Shown: one piece after another, positions 13,451 to 25,102 of the stretch
Layout: each line of letters opens with the position of its first letter
Numbering within the stretch: position 1 is the stretch's first letter
Source of the DNA: Rotaria sordida
Lineage: Eukaryota > Rotifera > Eurotatoria > Philodinida > Philodinidae
Length of the DNA: 64,000 bases
NCBI GenBank assembly: GCA_905250125.1
Contig: CAJNOL010000167.1
Span: 62,001-126,000, forward strand
Reading direction: 5' to 3'
Translations under genes and position numbers: made by a program
The notes under the pieces: model-generated
What the model was told of the DNA's origin: nothing
Databases searched by the model: none
Seen by the model: only the letters and a program-made list of their open reading frames with translations

Positions 13451-13598
13451 AATGTCTAGTCAATTGATTCATTGACTTGATAACAAAACAAAAGCAATTA
13501 TCAAAAATTTTTAATTCTTTTTCTTTCTATTGCTAGTCATTTAGTTGGTCGAGGTTCTGCATTCAGAATGATTGCAACTCTTGCATCAGTTCGAACAT

Positions 13599-13608
13599 NN
13601 NNNNNNNN
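13599..13608. other. Assembly gap (10 N)
   Basis: Ten consecutive N. The round number suggests a scaffold join of arbitrary size, so the order and distance of the repeats to its left and right are uncertain. Confidence 0.99.
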
Positions 13609-14132
13609 TTTTCTTGGATTTCTTGTGAATCATTGAGAATTTCGAACATTACATATATGACTCTTTAAAAATTCCATTAGTGTTTCAAAAAATACTTGAC
13701 TGATAAGTTTGCTAGAAAATTTTGAAGATAATTAGACAGAAACTTAAAAGCATAGGTGCTGAATGATGACGACGCTATAATTAAATCGAGCACGTAGATT
13801 TCTTTGTATTAGCCTGTTAAACTGGCAGTAAGATAGTTACATTACAGAGACATATCGAGTGGTCTAACGACAGTTGTACTTTCATAAATGTAGGATACTG
13901 AAAATTCTGATAAAACCTTAACTTCCTTCACTGTTTCAAAGCATTCACAAATTTCCAATACCTGAGTATGAATATTTTTTCACTAAAACGACTCATTCCC
14001 ATGTACGTTAAAGTAACTATTACTTCTTAATGGTATAGAACGTTCTTCAGAAACAATTACATTCAGGTATTTGCCTATTCGAATACACTGAAGATCAATT
14101 AAAAATTAGAACACATGTTCAAATAGTGTGTT

Positions 14133-14399
14133 CGCTTCGAAGCAACCATTTGTCATTGATAATATTATTCAGCAACACTCGATCAAGGAAAACTTCATAA
14201 CAAACAATTATTCAAATATTCTGTTCAATTCGAAGCAAACATCTGTAATTCATTATATCGATGAGGAACAATCGATCAAGGAACAATCATACCAAACAAC
14301 TATTTACATATTTTGTTCGATTTGAACCAACGTTTGGTGTTTATTACATCGTCGAGGAACACTCGATCAACGGGCAATTCATAAAAAACAACAACTCTA
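14133..14399 (+). repeat. Satellite cluster A, about 92-bp units (three copies)
   Basis: Three diverged tandem units. The anchor GATCAA falls at 14181, 14274 and 14365, giving periods of 93 and 91 bp. Each unit has a TTCGAAGCAA-type start, a CGAGGAACACTCGATCAA-type middle and a CAAACAACTATT-type end. The open frames here (14128-14325 and the opposite strand) are translations of the satellite and not genes. Confidence 0.75.
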
Positions 14400-14413
14400 G
14401 TGAAAGTATTGAG

Positions 14414-14600
14414 TTCAGGGTACCTATGTACTGAGAAAGTCTCAGCAAAGTACCTGACGTGAGTACTTAGAAAATTCTGAGTAATTATACTGACGTAGAT
14501 ACATACTTGGGTACCCATACCAGTATGTTTACTGAGTAAGTACTTGTGTGGGTATCCTCATCAGTAGTTTTACTGAGGAAAGCTCAACAGGGTATCCTAA
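14414..14600. repeat. GTAC/TACC-rich block A
   Basis: A block dominated by GGTACC, AGTACTT, GTACCTG and ACTGAGTAAGTACTT words, apparently a diverged short tandem repeat. It adjoins satellite cluster A on its right side and has a counterpart at 15532-15760. Confidence 0.55.
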
Positions 14601-15531
14601 TTTTCTTTAAGTAACGCGTACATTAAAAAAATACATCAATGCACTTGAGCAAAAAATTGATATTATAGATTTCAAATCACTCAGTACAGTGCACATGAAT
14701 GTTTTCAAACTTCTTTTTTGCTCTTTTACACGACAAATAAATAAATCAAAGTGTTAGAGGTAATTTAATGGTAATTGGTGAATTTTTCTTATAGGAGGCA
14801 ATTAGTGTGTATAAACAGAGAAATGATCAACTATTCAGTTTAGAACTTCGTTGGATGAAAGAAGAATGAAATTTCAAAAGTTTATAGATGGGAATTAATG
14901 CAATTCAATCGTATCAAGAAATAAAGTATTTTATCAATTTTTTTCTTGACAGATATATTTTAATTTTTGACTACTTTTTCTAGTTGTTCTGATTAAGTGA
15001 TCAAATTTTGAATTTATTTCTGAGCGCTTCTAATGGTTATTGAAAAAGTTTCAGTTTTCATTGCTATGTAAGATTTTTTTATCTATTTCGTACTGTCTCA
15101 CTTTTTATTATACAGAGATGAACTCAAACTGAATGCTTTATTTTACCGACCAACAACATTCTGATTAAAACTTGAAATTATTATTATTTTCTGTTAAATA
15201 CATGTTATAAATTATTTTGTCTTTATTATTAAATTTTTTCAAACTTGTAATACCATAGATGTAATTTTTTATTCTTTTAATAAACATTTATTTTATTTTC
15301 CAGATTATATTAAATCTTTTTTTTTCATTTTATATCATCTGCATGCCTCAAAATTACAGTATCACTTTTATTCCAATATAAATGTTTTGTATTAATTCCG
15401 AAACAAGTGAAATTATTGATTTTCTTTATATAAAGAATATCGGATAATAAATCATCAGATATATATTTTTGAGAAATATTATGCTGGAACAACCAAATGT
15501 GAAAAACAATCAAAGGTCCGGTTCAATCCTG
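14601..15531. other. Unique spacer between the two GTAC-rich blocks
   Basis: About 930 bp of AT-rich sequence flanked by similar repeat blocks on both sides. The only open frame (15325-15513, minus) has no recognisable motif and I do not call it a gene. The bracketed arrangement suggests an inserted or duplicated unit. Confidence 0.35.
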
Positions 15532-15760
15532 AACATACTGAGATTTTGGTAACAGGGTACCTAGAAATACTATGCAATAGTACTCAATTGAGTATCTGAT
15601 CAGTACCTTCAAGTACCTATTTACTAAACATTTTGTAGAAGGATATCGGTCAAAGTACCATATAAGTACTTAAAAGTACCTAAAAGTACTTTAGTACCCA
15701 AAAGTTCCTGTGACATACTGGTAACAGGATACTTTTTCGGGTACCATTAACTCAGTGCAT
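15532..15760. repeat. GTAC/TACC-rich block B
   Basis: Contains many AGTACC/AAGTACTT words, including a run near 15650-15710 in which AGTAC recurs about every 10-12 bases, and GGTAACAGG at both ends. It is the counterpart of block A. Confidence 0.55.
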
Positions 15761-15780
15761 TCTCTAGGGAATTCACATAC

Positions 15781-16001
15781 TTTGTTCAATTTGAAGCACA
15801 GATTTAAAATTGATTACGTCATCGAGGAACCTTCGATCAAAGCATAACTCATACTAAATAACTGTTCAAATATTTTTTTGAATTCGAAGAAAAGACTTAG
15901 AGTCGACTACATTATCGAGGAATCCTCGATCAACGGATAATTCATACTGAACAACTATTCCAATATTTTGTTAAATTCGAAGCAAAGATTTACAGTTGAT
16001 T
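15781..16001 (+). repeat. Satellite cluster B, same 92-bp family
   Basis: Copies of the cluster A unit on the same strand. GATCAA anchors lie at 15835 and 15928 (93-bp period), followed by a partial third unit starting with TTCGAAGCAAAG at about 15977. Direct rather than inverted orientation relative to cluster A argues against simple terminal inverted repeats. Confidence 0.75.
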
Positions 16002-16002
16002 A

Positions 16003-16109
16003 GGGGTGTGGTTATGGATGTGAATGTGAGCGACAAGACGACCACCACTTATACCCACAGCCGCATCCACATCCCACATTCATATCCACATCTACACCCA
16101 CACACCAAC
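16003..16109. repeat. Degenerate telomere-like hexamers, G-strand then C-strand
   Basis: The + strand first reads hexamers close to TGTGGG (TGTGGT, TATGGA, TGTGAA, TGTGAG) at about 16007-16030. From about 16053 it reads CCCACA-like hexamers (CCCACA, GCCGCA, TCCACA, TCATATCCACA, TCTACACCCACA). The six-base periodicity is plain although the units are diverged. G-strand followed by C-strand is the orientation expected of two telomere ends joined head to head, but a simple inverted microsatellite would look the same. Confidence 0.6.
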
Positions 16110-16298
16110 ACTCCTCTGTCAGTGGTAAAAATATCAGCCCATTTGGTCAAAATATGACGGAGATGTTCAAATTTTTCTTTGACTAACGGCTTACGGAACA
16201 CCTTATATATTAACTAATTTGAAATCAAGATTTTTTTAATTAAGTATTATATCCTTCTATTCTATCTGGGAAAAGCTTTCGGAAGTGCGTAAGTTATA

Positions 16299-16370
16299 GT
16301 GTGGATGTGGATATATCGATGTGAGTGCAGATGTGTCGATGTGAGTGCAGGTGTGGATGTGAGGTATGGA
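16299..16370 (+). repeat. Degenerate telomere-like G-strand tract
   Basis: GTGTGGATGTGG followed by alternating TGTGAG/TGCAGA/TGTGTCGA units and a final GTGTGGATGTGAGG. A 20-bp unit (ATCGATGTGAGTGCAGATGT-like) occurs twice inside it. It belongs to the same family as the flanking hexamer tracts. Confidence 0.55.
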
Positions 16371-16960
16371 AGAGTTATTCATTCATATCTCACAGCAACA
16401 CACCAATTTGAAATTTGGAGAAGATTTCGACACATCTAAATTGGATTGTTCGTGTTGTCATGTCCAAATTAAATTTGATTCTTCTTCGATTAAACATGTA
16501 CAATTAATCTTAGAGAGATCTGTTTTTCTTTAAATCTCGAATGATTCAATCGAAAATTCGTCGAAGTTATTTTATTTGACCAAGTTGTTTTTTCGCTTCG
16601 AATAATAATCGATCGATAACAAGAAAGCTAAATAAAGAACAAGAGGAAAACAGAAATTCTGAGATCAAATCAGAAATGATTGATCAATTCTTTGCTCTGT
16701 GTTCAACATAAATCAGTTTTTATTGATTTCGAAGAGAAATTTCTTTTCAATATTCAACATGAAAGAAGATTTTCGTCAATCTTTCGTTTGAATTCGATCA
16801 TCATTCAAGATTTCTGTTTAATATCGATCGATTATTTCGAGATATCTCAATAATGACAAGGAATCAAATCGAACTTTTTCGAATCGACGGAAATATCTTC
16901 AATAACAATCGAATTGAGAATGATTTTTTATAAAAAAAAAGAACAAACGTCTCGATTAAG

Positions 16961-17046
16961 GTGTGGGTGTGGGTGTGGGTATGGATGTGAATCTTCTCTT
17001 CATCCCAATCAAAACATACGCACTCACACTTACACCCACACCCCAT
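16961..17046. repeat. TGTGGG x3 and facing CCCACA tract
   Basis: Three perfect TGTGGG units at 16962-16979 are followed by TATGGA and TGTGAA. After about 15 bp of non-repeat DNA a C-strand tract (CACTCACACTTACACCCACA CCCC) reaches 17046. This is the least diverged of the telomere-like tracts. TGTGGG is, to my recollection, the telomeric hexamer reported for bdelloid rotifers. Confidence 0.65.
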
Positions 17047-18679
17047 AACGTATAACAAAATGAGTCTGAAAGACAACGAAGTTATTTGAGAGATCATTCT
17101 GTTCGATTTTCTTTTCTTGGTAACTCATTGACGACTATATTTGTTTGACCATTGTTAATCTTGGGATTCGATTGGTTTACTATCTTCATCAGCAAAAAGA
17201 AGTTATACTATCAAGAACAGGGAATATGATTGATAGTTATGTCTAAATAAACTATAGAAAAGCAAAATAAAGGCTAATCATGCATATCAAATATATTTGG
17301 TTTCGTTCTTTTTTCATCTACACCCAAACGAAAAGAAAAATTTTGTGAATGATGTATTCTTTGTGCAAGAACGAATGTCAAGAACAAGTCATTCTATCCT
17401 GATGAAGAATGTTATTATTATCAAATACAGTAAGAATCAAACGCACTACTATGATATCAATTAATTTCTTTGCTGTATGCCATACACAGAGTTACTGACA
17501 AATACTTGAACGAGACCGTTTGTTGGTCATGTAGTCAATTTATTCTTTTCATTACGTGAAAAGCAGTAAGCCTTCATTTATGAATTCAAATCAAATAATA
17601 TTTTTCGCGACACTGATTTTGCAGTCATCGTATTTTCCGATGACCCACACTCTCTAGGTCAGATTCAATCGACCAAGTCTCTTGTAAATATGTCGATAAA
17701 ATATTTTCCGGCTTCAATATACATTACGCTGTACTTCACATGATTTATACGTGTGACACCATCCGATCCAATTTTGTTATTCTGCTTGTTGATAACTGAT
17801 TATTTTCTTTAGGTCAGTATGATAAAACCATACTATCACTATTTATTTTATGTATTTTTAGTTTATAAGGAGAGAAGCAGTAACTTACGGATAAAATACG
17901 TTCTTAGAATAAACGTTTCTGGAATTTCGATGTAACGCGAAAATAATTTTATCCATACAAAAACGATCACAAGTCAAAAGGAACCTTTTATCAATTTAAA
18001 GGAAAAGCTATTCGGTTAAATAAATCCGAACGAAAATATGTCTTTCTCTTCCCATATTTCTATATTTCTCTCCACATTTTTACTGTTGCCATTTTCACTC
18101 ATGCTTTTTAATAGATGACAAGATAAATGAGTATTTGTCTTTGTTGTATAATGCACTCTTGATTAGATTTGTTGCTTGTTTTTTTTCCAGCTAACGGTTT
18201 TTTTTGTTGTCTGGTTGTTTAATGTATACATGGCAAAATAAATTCAAATGCTAAGTAAAAGAATATGTTGGAATGTAAGCTAAAATACTATATGTGTTCA
18301 CAGTTGATATTCTCCAGTAGAAGCAAAAACTGCTTGTGCACCTTATTATTGCGTTGCAGAGAAAGATAACAGAATATTTTTCTTCCCACTATGACTCAGT
18401 TGTAACATTATGTGTTTTTTTGTCTTTTGACGTTATCTGGATCACAACTGAAATGAGTCACAAAACCAATCTCACCACATTTTTTCCCACTGACTGTTTT
18501 CTCTTATGTTATATTTAACATGCTCGAAAATAATTTAACATTTCAATATTTACAACAATCTACGATAGCTGCATTTTCGTTATATACGTGTTTTGATTTT
18601 TGTTAACAAGTTAAATAATTGATAACAACGTTCAACTATAAATAATACCTTTTTCAGGTGAGACATAACAACCAATACA
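17047..18679. other. Gene-free DNA before the broken ORF
   Basis: AT-rich DNA with no supported gene. A CTTTTTCAG acceptor-like site ends at 18657, 22 nt before the ATG at 18680, and may be the splice or trans-splice site of the broken gene that follows. Confidence 0.4.
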
Positions 18680-19916
18680 ATGGATATTACTAATGAAGTA
18701 TTAGTCCAATCAATGATAGAAAATGAACAGATGTAGCATGATGGTGTCAATGCATATATTGAAGAAATCAGTCAAGGACTTTTACGAAATGACAGCTGGG
18801 AATCATTTAAAGCAGATGAAATAGCTGAAGCATCACTTCATGTTCCTGTTAAGAAAACCAATTCTTCTAATGAGGATGAACAAACTCATCGTTTCCGACA
18901 ATTTTTATCCATTGCAACTAACTTTTCCTCATTACCATTTGCTGAAAAACTGCATAAAATTCCAGAATTGGTAGAAAGCATTAAACAATTACTTGAAAAC
19001 ATGATGAAAGAAGTTCAAGAATACAGCGATATGGCAAATGAACTTCGTGATCTTATTCAATGTTTTGTTCGGATGGTAATGCAAGCAAAACATAATGTAA
19101 ATATGATGCTTCCCCTACTCACAGCTGCGAAATCACAAATGACAATTGTTCAAGATGTTATGGGTACAGATCCAACTCAGGCACTTAACGAAATCGATAA
19201 AATAGACATTCAACTTGCATTGAATCGAATGTCAACTGGAATACAAAACTTGCTCAGTTTAGCTAAGTCGTCAACAGTTGAAAGTCAAAAACTAGACGAG
19301 CGAATACACAGTATGACTAATACGGTTCAATCAAAAAAAAATGGTTGTAGAGGAACGATTGGAAATTGTAGGCTTTTGTTTTAAATATGCCATGCCAGTG
19401 GGTTCACTCGCACCGGGAGCTGCAATCGGAGGGTGTGTTGCAGCCGAAACGTTTGGTGGTGTCGGTGCATTAGTGATTGCAGGAACAGCTTTTCCGCCTG
19501 TAACTGCTATCATCGGTGCATGTATTTTAGGTGGACTGTGCGCTGGAACTGCTATTCTTTTGGTAAAAGAATTTTGGGGTCGCCATCAGCTGAAGGCACT
19601 TAGCTATTTGGATCAAATATTTGAAGGTTTAGTTCAATTAAATTCAGCAAATATGAATTTTATGCGTTACATGACGGATACTGAAGAAAAAGCAAATACG
19701 GTTTCACAACATATTCAAGACATTCAATTATGTTTAGAGAGTGAAAGACAACGGCGAGCAAATCATGATGTCTGCACTGTAGCTATAGATTCAACAACTG
19801 CAATGATAGAAAGTTTGAAACAAATATCTAATATTGATATATCAAAATGGACCGATACCTCGAATACAATTAGTTTTTCGAAGAAAAAGTTCATAGCAAA
19901 TGCTATTACAAACTAA
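18680..19916 (+). pseudogene. Broken intronless gene: helical protein with long hydrophobic hairpin
   Basis: One reading of about 412 codons, interrupted twice: an in-frame TAG at codon 19 (18734-18736), and a frame change at the nine-A run 19333-19341. The first part (to about 19330) and the last part (from about 19580) are amphipathic, Gln/Asn/Leu-rich and probably long helices. Between them lies a Gly/Ala/Val-rich segment of about 60 residues (19395-19570) that could form a membrane hairpin, ending GGLCAGTAILLVKEFWG. The helix-hairpin-helix layout is seen in alpha-helical pore-forming proteins of the ClyA/HBL/XaxA kind and in apolipoprotein-L-like proteins. I see no diagnostic motif for either, so the family is open. 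Base composition is clearly less AT-rich than the neighbours and there are no introns. The frame change sits in a homopolymer and could be an assembly error; the TAG is harder to explain away. Confidence 0.6.
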
Positions 19917-22900
19917 TCAAGAAAATTATAAAACCAAAACATTTATCTATATAATACTATCTTATTCAATTATTTACGAATTTTTCACCTTCTTTGTCAA
20001 CTTGAAAATTTTATTTTTATAGGAAAAAATATGGTTATTTTGATGATTGAGTTTTTCTGAATAAAATGTCAAATATGTTCTTTTATGAGCTCCATATGCG
20101 GTAAGAGACGATGAGCTAGTTTGAATGTACCTGAACTCATTTCTTGTTTCATTCATAAAAAGAACAGGAGAAATTCTGTCGTCTTTCTATTTTGAGTATA
20201 CTTCTATAAATAATTGACCTTGTCGTTTTATTTTTCAACATCTATATTATCTATCAAAGACGGTTGATAAGGCAAAAGTGATAATAATTTTTCGTATACG
20301 ATTGCCTTCAGTTACTCAATAAAATTGGCTATAAATGCCAAGACAAAATCTCGCACTTCGACTTAACAATGATTTAATCAAGTATAGAGTTTTAGAACAG
20401 AAATCTTTTTGAATAACATCGATTATATCGAGAATTTAATTGAATGAATATCGTATCGGAATTTCAAATTGCTGTAAGTAGGCTGGTAGAGTTTCCGCAG
20501 CAGTTATCGATTTCCTAGAAAGTCGAGATATCGTGCACTTTCCCTGGAAAATTGCTAACTCCCGCAATTTTTGTGTTGCCTATTTTATACGGTAAATTTT
20601 TATAGATACGTAAGATTGCAAGAGGAAGTCACTTTTTTCAATGGGAACTCGCTATATCATTCAGAGGAAATCGCTAACTTCCACGGAGCGTTGCTATTTA
20701 TCTTCTATAAGAATTTTTCTGGGATACCAATGTTTCAAGAGGGAATTACTTCGAGAGACTAGAAATGATCAAGCAGTGTTGATAGTGATAGATACAAGCG
20801 ATGTGTCAATAGACGGTTCGAAATATTTTACAATACTACGGGTGGATGTCAGTCGTGTGAATTGTTTCTTTTTAGTTTTTGAAATCGATTCTTTCAGCAT
20901 TGTTCGATGGTATCAATTGATTTTACTACTTTGACTCCCTATCGGTTGCGGCACATAGTAATACTAGTTAGATAATGACATGAACTAATGAATAAAACTC
21001 CAAACTAGAATATGTAGTTAATTATTTGTGCAATGCAATGCAAGATATTCATGATAATACTTAATCAAATGTATAATTCTAGAGATAGTACCTATTTCTC
21101 GACTAAATATGTACATTTATTTTTATCTTCTCGTTCAAATAAAGATCAAGATAACGATATAATCTTTATCTTTGAAAAATTCAGGTGTATAAAAGAATAA
21201 ACTAGCTTGTCTTTTATAATATTGACCGAGAACAACTTTCATCTCTTGCATCAACTGCACTACAATACCTAATATTACTAAAGAACTAAAAAATTATAAT
21301 TTGAAAAAATAAAAAAAAAAGGAATCACATGTGACTATTTTGTTCTATATCTATATCATCTCACTATATTTGATGAATTAGAAAAAAGAAAATGTTATGA
21401 AAATCAAAGAGTCCCATATCGTTATTAAAAAGTAATTGAAGTCAATGATGGATGGATGAAAATGAAAATAACTACAGTTATCATATCGGTAACGATTCGA
21501 AAAATTGTTATTGATCTGAGTTTTAACAGAACTAAGTAAGTACGATTCGAAGATGTTGAAGAGTAGAATCCCATCAAGGCATGATATATGTTTGAAGGAA
21601 TACTCAAAACAAATACTTAAGACGTATTTAGATTAATTAGAAAAGATAATAAATGCTTTTCAAAAAGTTTTGTTGGCTTGTCAATTTACTTGAAAAACGT
21701 TGAAAAGAATGATTTAATCCTTGATGTTGTTGACAATATCTGTCCATAGCTAGTGTATTTTTAAATCGACAACATTCCATATCATAAAGTTCATCGAATT
21801 ACAATCGTATTACATTATAATATCTTCTATAGTGTACATGTCCCTATAAAAGATAAATTTTTTTTTTGCTTTATTTTTCAAAGTAAGACAAAATTAACAG
21901 TCCCATTCTCAACCCTCTGTCTTACTATATTATTCTTCCAATATTCTTCATAACTCTTAGATTAATATACATATTCTTGAAAATCATAACCCTCTTGATC
22001 TACGATACCTTTCTAACATGTTTCCTAGTGCTCAGATTAATAATCATATATTAGTGCGAGTCTCGTAGCACAATTCTGACGTTAATGAGTTGTAGCAATA
22101 CATTAATGGCTTATGTCATTGGATATAATGCATCATCTACTGTCTCCATTAAACACGATGATAACGATGAAGCATATGACGTTGACCTTATCCAACGATC
22201 AATTAAAATGAAATCTACAATGCATGAGAAAACAGATTTTTAACAAATTTTATCTAGATTCTTATTTTATGAGAAGATGTTTGAAATGTATAAAATTCAA
22301 ATAATTAATAAATTATATTTATTCTTATTTCTCTCAATAAAAACAAAAAACAAATTCTGTATATAAAATATTGGTTGTGATGTAAACAACTATATTGTGG
22401 TAAATGTATTAATGATTATATTTAGCTTTAAGTCTTATACATATCTTAATTGAGTAAATGGGATGTGAAGTAAATAGGCAAGATAGTATTAAAACAAAAA
22501 AAACCAGATGTATTGTATAAGTGATGTTATAAAAGAATGTTGAACATAATCTATAATAGTATTGGTTTGCATCATATCAACATTTATGATGATATTAAAC
22601 ATATTCACTGATCAATACATAATCATTTCATTTTTATGACCACACATAAAAATTACTGAAATAGTTCTTAAATATCAATGAATATACTATTAAATTAGAA
22701 TGTTCATGACTAGAGATATTCAATGTGACTATAAATCGATTCTAATTTATTTCATAAAACAATAAGGTATTTTCAAAAAGTTATCAAAACAATCTGTATT
22801 TTAATAGTTTATTAGAAGTATACAAGTAGGAAAATAGTGTTTAAATATTCTATACATATGTTTTTTTTTTAAATAGCAAAGTTAACTAAGATGTTCGTTA

Positions 22901-23376
22901 GCAAAAGTAGTTGATATTTGCTTAAATTCATTAAATAACTTCAAGATACTAGCGCCCACTATTGCGTAAAATAGTGGCATCAGTTTTATATTTTAATTGT
23001 TGTTTTAATCCTGTTTATAGATGATTATTAATTTAATTCGTCATATTGTTTAATAATCATCGTTAATTTTCTATATGATAATAATTATTATCACTACAAA
23101 TACTTACAGTTTATCCAATACATCATACTATAGTAAATAAATAAACAATCATATCAAGATTTATGCATTCATAAATCATACTTGAATATTCTCTTTATGA
23201 ATGAAATTCAATCAATATTGAAGATTAGTCTTTTTTTTTATTCTTCAAATGAATAATAATTTTTTATTTCATGTAAATCATAATCAATTAATATCAAAAT
23301 CTTTTTCTTTTTTTCCTTTGATCTCAACATAAGTTGCTAAGGTTATTTTTCATTTGAAAAAAATAAAATAAAAGAC
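19917..23376. other. Gene-free region with one GC-richer relic
   Basis: No gene supported. A GC-richer stretch at about 20460-20930 has loosely repeated phrases (GGAAAATTGCTAACTCCC and GGAAATCGCTAACTTCCA) and short open frames without motifs, suggesting decayed inserted DNA. An 8-bp-stem hairpin (CCACTATT, loop GCGTAA, AATAGTGG) lies at 22956-22977. The rest is AT-rich. Confidence 0.4.
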
Positions 23377-25102
23377 ATGACTCGATCTCAATCATTTATA
23401 GATGTACTAAGTACAAATTTGGCTTATCTATTTCATCGTTATTTATTTGTTAAAAATAAACAAACATGTTCACATAAATTATCTTTAAATAAAAATTTAA
23501 ATTCAATAAATTTAGTGAAAAAAGTTCGTATTAATATAAATAAATATGGTCATTTATTAAATTCAAAATTTTCTCAACAAATAAATAATAATAAATTAAT
23601 AAATAAAGATATTCCATTAGAGAAAAAGGCAGAGTAAGTAGAAAAATTTCTATTCATATTTAATATTTCATATAATTTTATTTTAGAAAAATTAAAAAAA
23701 TGAATAAGAAACATAATCAAAGAAAAACGAAAAATAGAAAGATCAAGTAAGTATAATGTTTTGCAAAAAAAACAGAATGTCTAGAATATTAATCAGATAA
23801 TAACACGTATAAATGTTAATCAAATATTTATTTATTTTCGCTCATGTTTAAAATTTCAAGTTAAATAAATGCAAAAAAAATATGTCTCGATGTTATTTGT
23901 TAGTGACTTATGACTAAAGAAAGATAATGTAAAAATTTAAATCTTTTCAATTACAATAAGAGAATTTTGACGAAATAATCCAAAATTTTGTTAGATGAAT
24001 TGAATCGAATACTACTATGCACTTGTTTCAATACACAGTTGAATACAATAGTTCGAATGATGTAACTATCTATGAATTTGATTCTTTCAACGAGAAATTA
24101 AGCAGTCTAATAGATAATAATGAATTTAATGTTCGAATTATTTCTATAAAATTTCGAATACTTAAGTATATAAGTGTTGTCTGAAAATAAAAATCTAGGT
24201 CTTTTTTACGTAGAGGAAAAAAAAGGCGTTAGATCGATGCAAATGTTAATAGGATTCAATTGAAACGATAATAAATCTGATAAACTAGAATATAGAAATG
24301 AAACTTTCTTTGATAGTCACTTTTTATAAACAATATCTTCATAACTTCTCTGGTTTTTTCTTTTTTGAAAGACTATCGTATTTTTCTTATCCTAGTAAAT
24401 TTATGCAAATCTGAAAATTCCGAATGAAATTCTTAGTCTATCAATCATAAAAACATAATTATAAACATGATTTTATTTTGAATATTAGATCGAAAAAAAT
24501 GAAGATACAACAAGAAAATATGATTCCTGTACAATCCAGTGTACCAAGAATAGACTATCATCAATCATCTATGGTAAGATGAGACTTGGTTTTTTTTGTC
24601 TATTTACAAAAAGATTAACTTATTTTCATCGATCTTACAGATTAGTCGTATGTTATCTTCTACTTCATCAGTATTATCTGATATACAAATTTTTCAACAA
24701 AATAATCATTCAATTGATTCTACTTTATATATATCAGATCAATGTCGAGGAAAAATGCAATTTCTATATAATATGAGTCCAATAGTGAATAAAAATTATA
24801 TTAATACACAACATTTATTAAATGAATTAGATTTAAGAAAAAGTCGTCAACATAAAAAAATGCATGAATATTCTAAAAATTTAAAACCTGAACAACTTTT
24901 TCGTTGTCCAAAAGATTCAAGATCAAAAAGACGAAAATGTTGTGGAGGTAAAAGAAAAACAAAATATATATATATATATATACAATTGAAATATTAACAT
25001 ATCATAGTTTCTTTGTTTTTATTTATTTTTTCATATCTAGTATATTATGACTTATTCAATGACGCATTACGTTTACTCGAAGAATGGTTTACGATAAAAT
25101 AA
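23377..25102 (+). CDS. Unrecognised small basic protein
   Basis: Five exons (23377-23633, 23687-23746, 24489-24573, 24641-24947, 25041-25102) with canonical GTAAGT-like donors and TTTTAG/TACAG/TCTAG acceptors join in consistent phase to a 256-aa protein ending in TAA. I do not recognise the family. The N-terminal third is Lys/Asn/Leu-rich. The second exon is almost purely basic (KKHNQRKTKNRK). The fourth exon contains 'RGKMQFLYNMSPIV' and a Lys/Arg/Cys patch 'FRCPKDSRSKRRKCCGG'. The last exon is an amphipathic helix 'YYDLFNDALRLLEEWFTIK'. No signal peptide or membrane segment is visible. The basic clusters would suit a nuclear or nucleic-acid-binding protein, but that is only a guess. Support comes from splice sites and phase continuity, not homology. 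Confidence 0.6.

Noticed and set aside
14128..14518. Open frames on both strands
   Set aside because: They fall within the 92-bp satellite and the GTAC-rich block and repeat with it.
22956..22977. Hairpin CCACTATT-GCGTAA-AATAGTGG as a histone-type 3' stem-loop
   Set aside because: The sequence does not match the histone stem-loop consensus and no histone gene is nearby.
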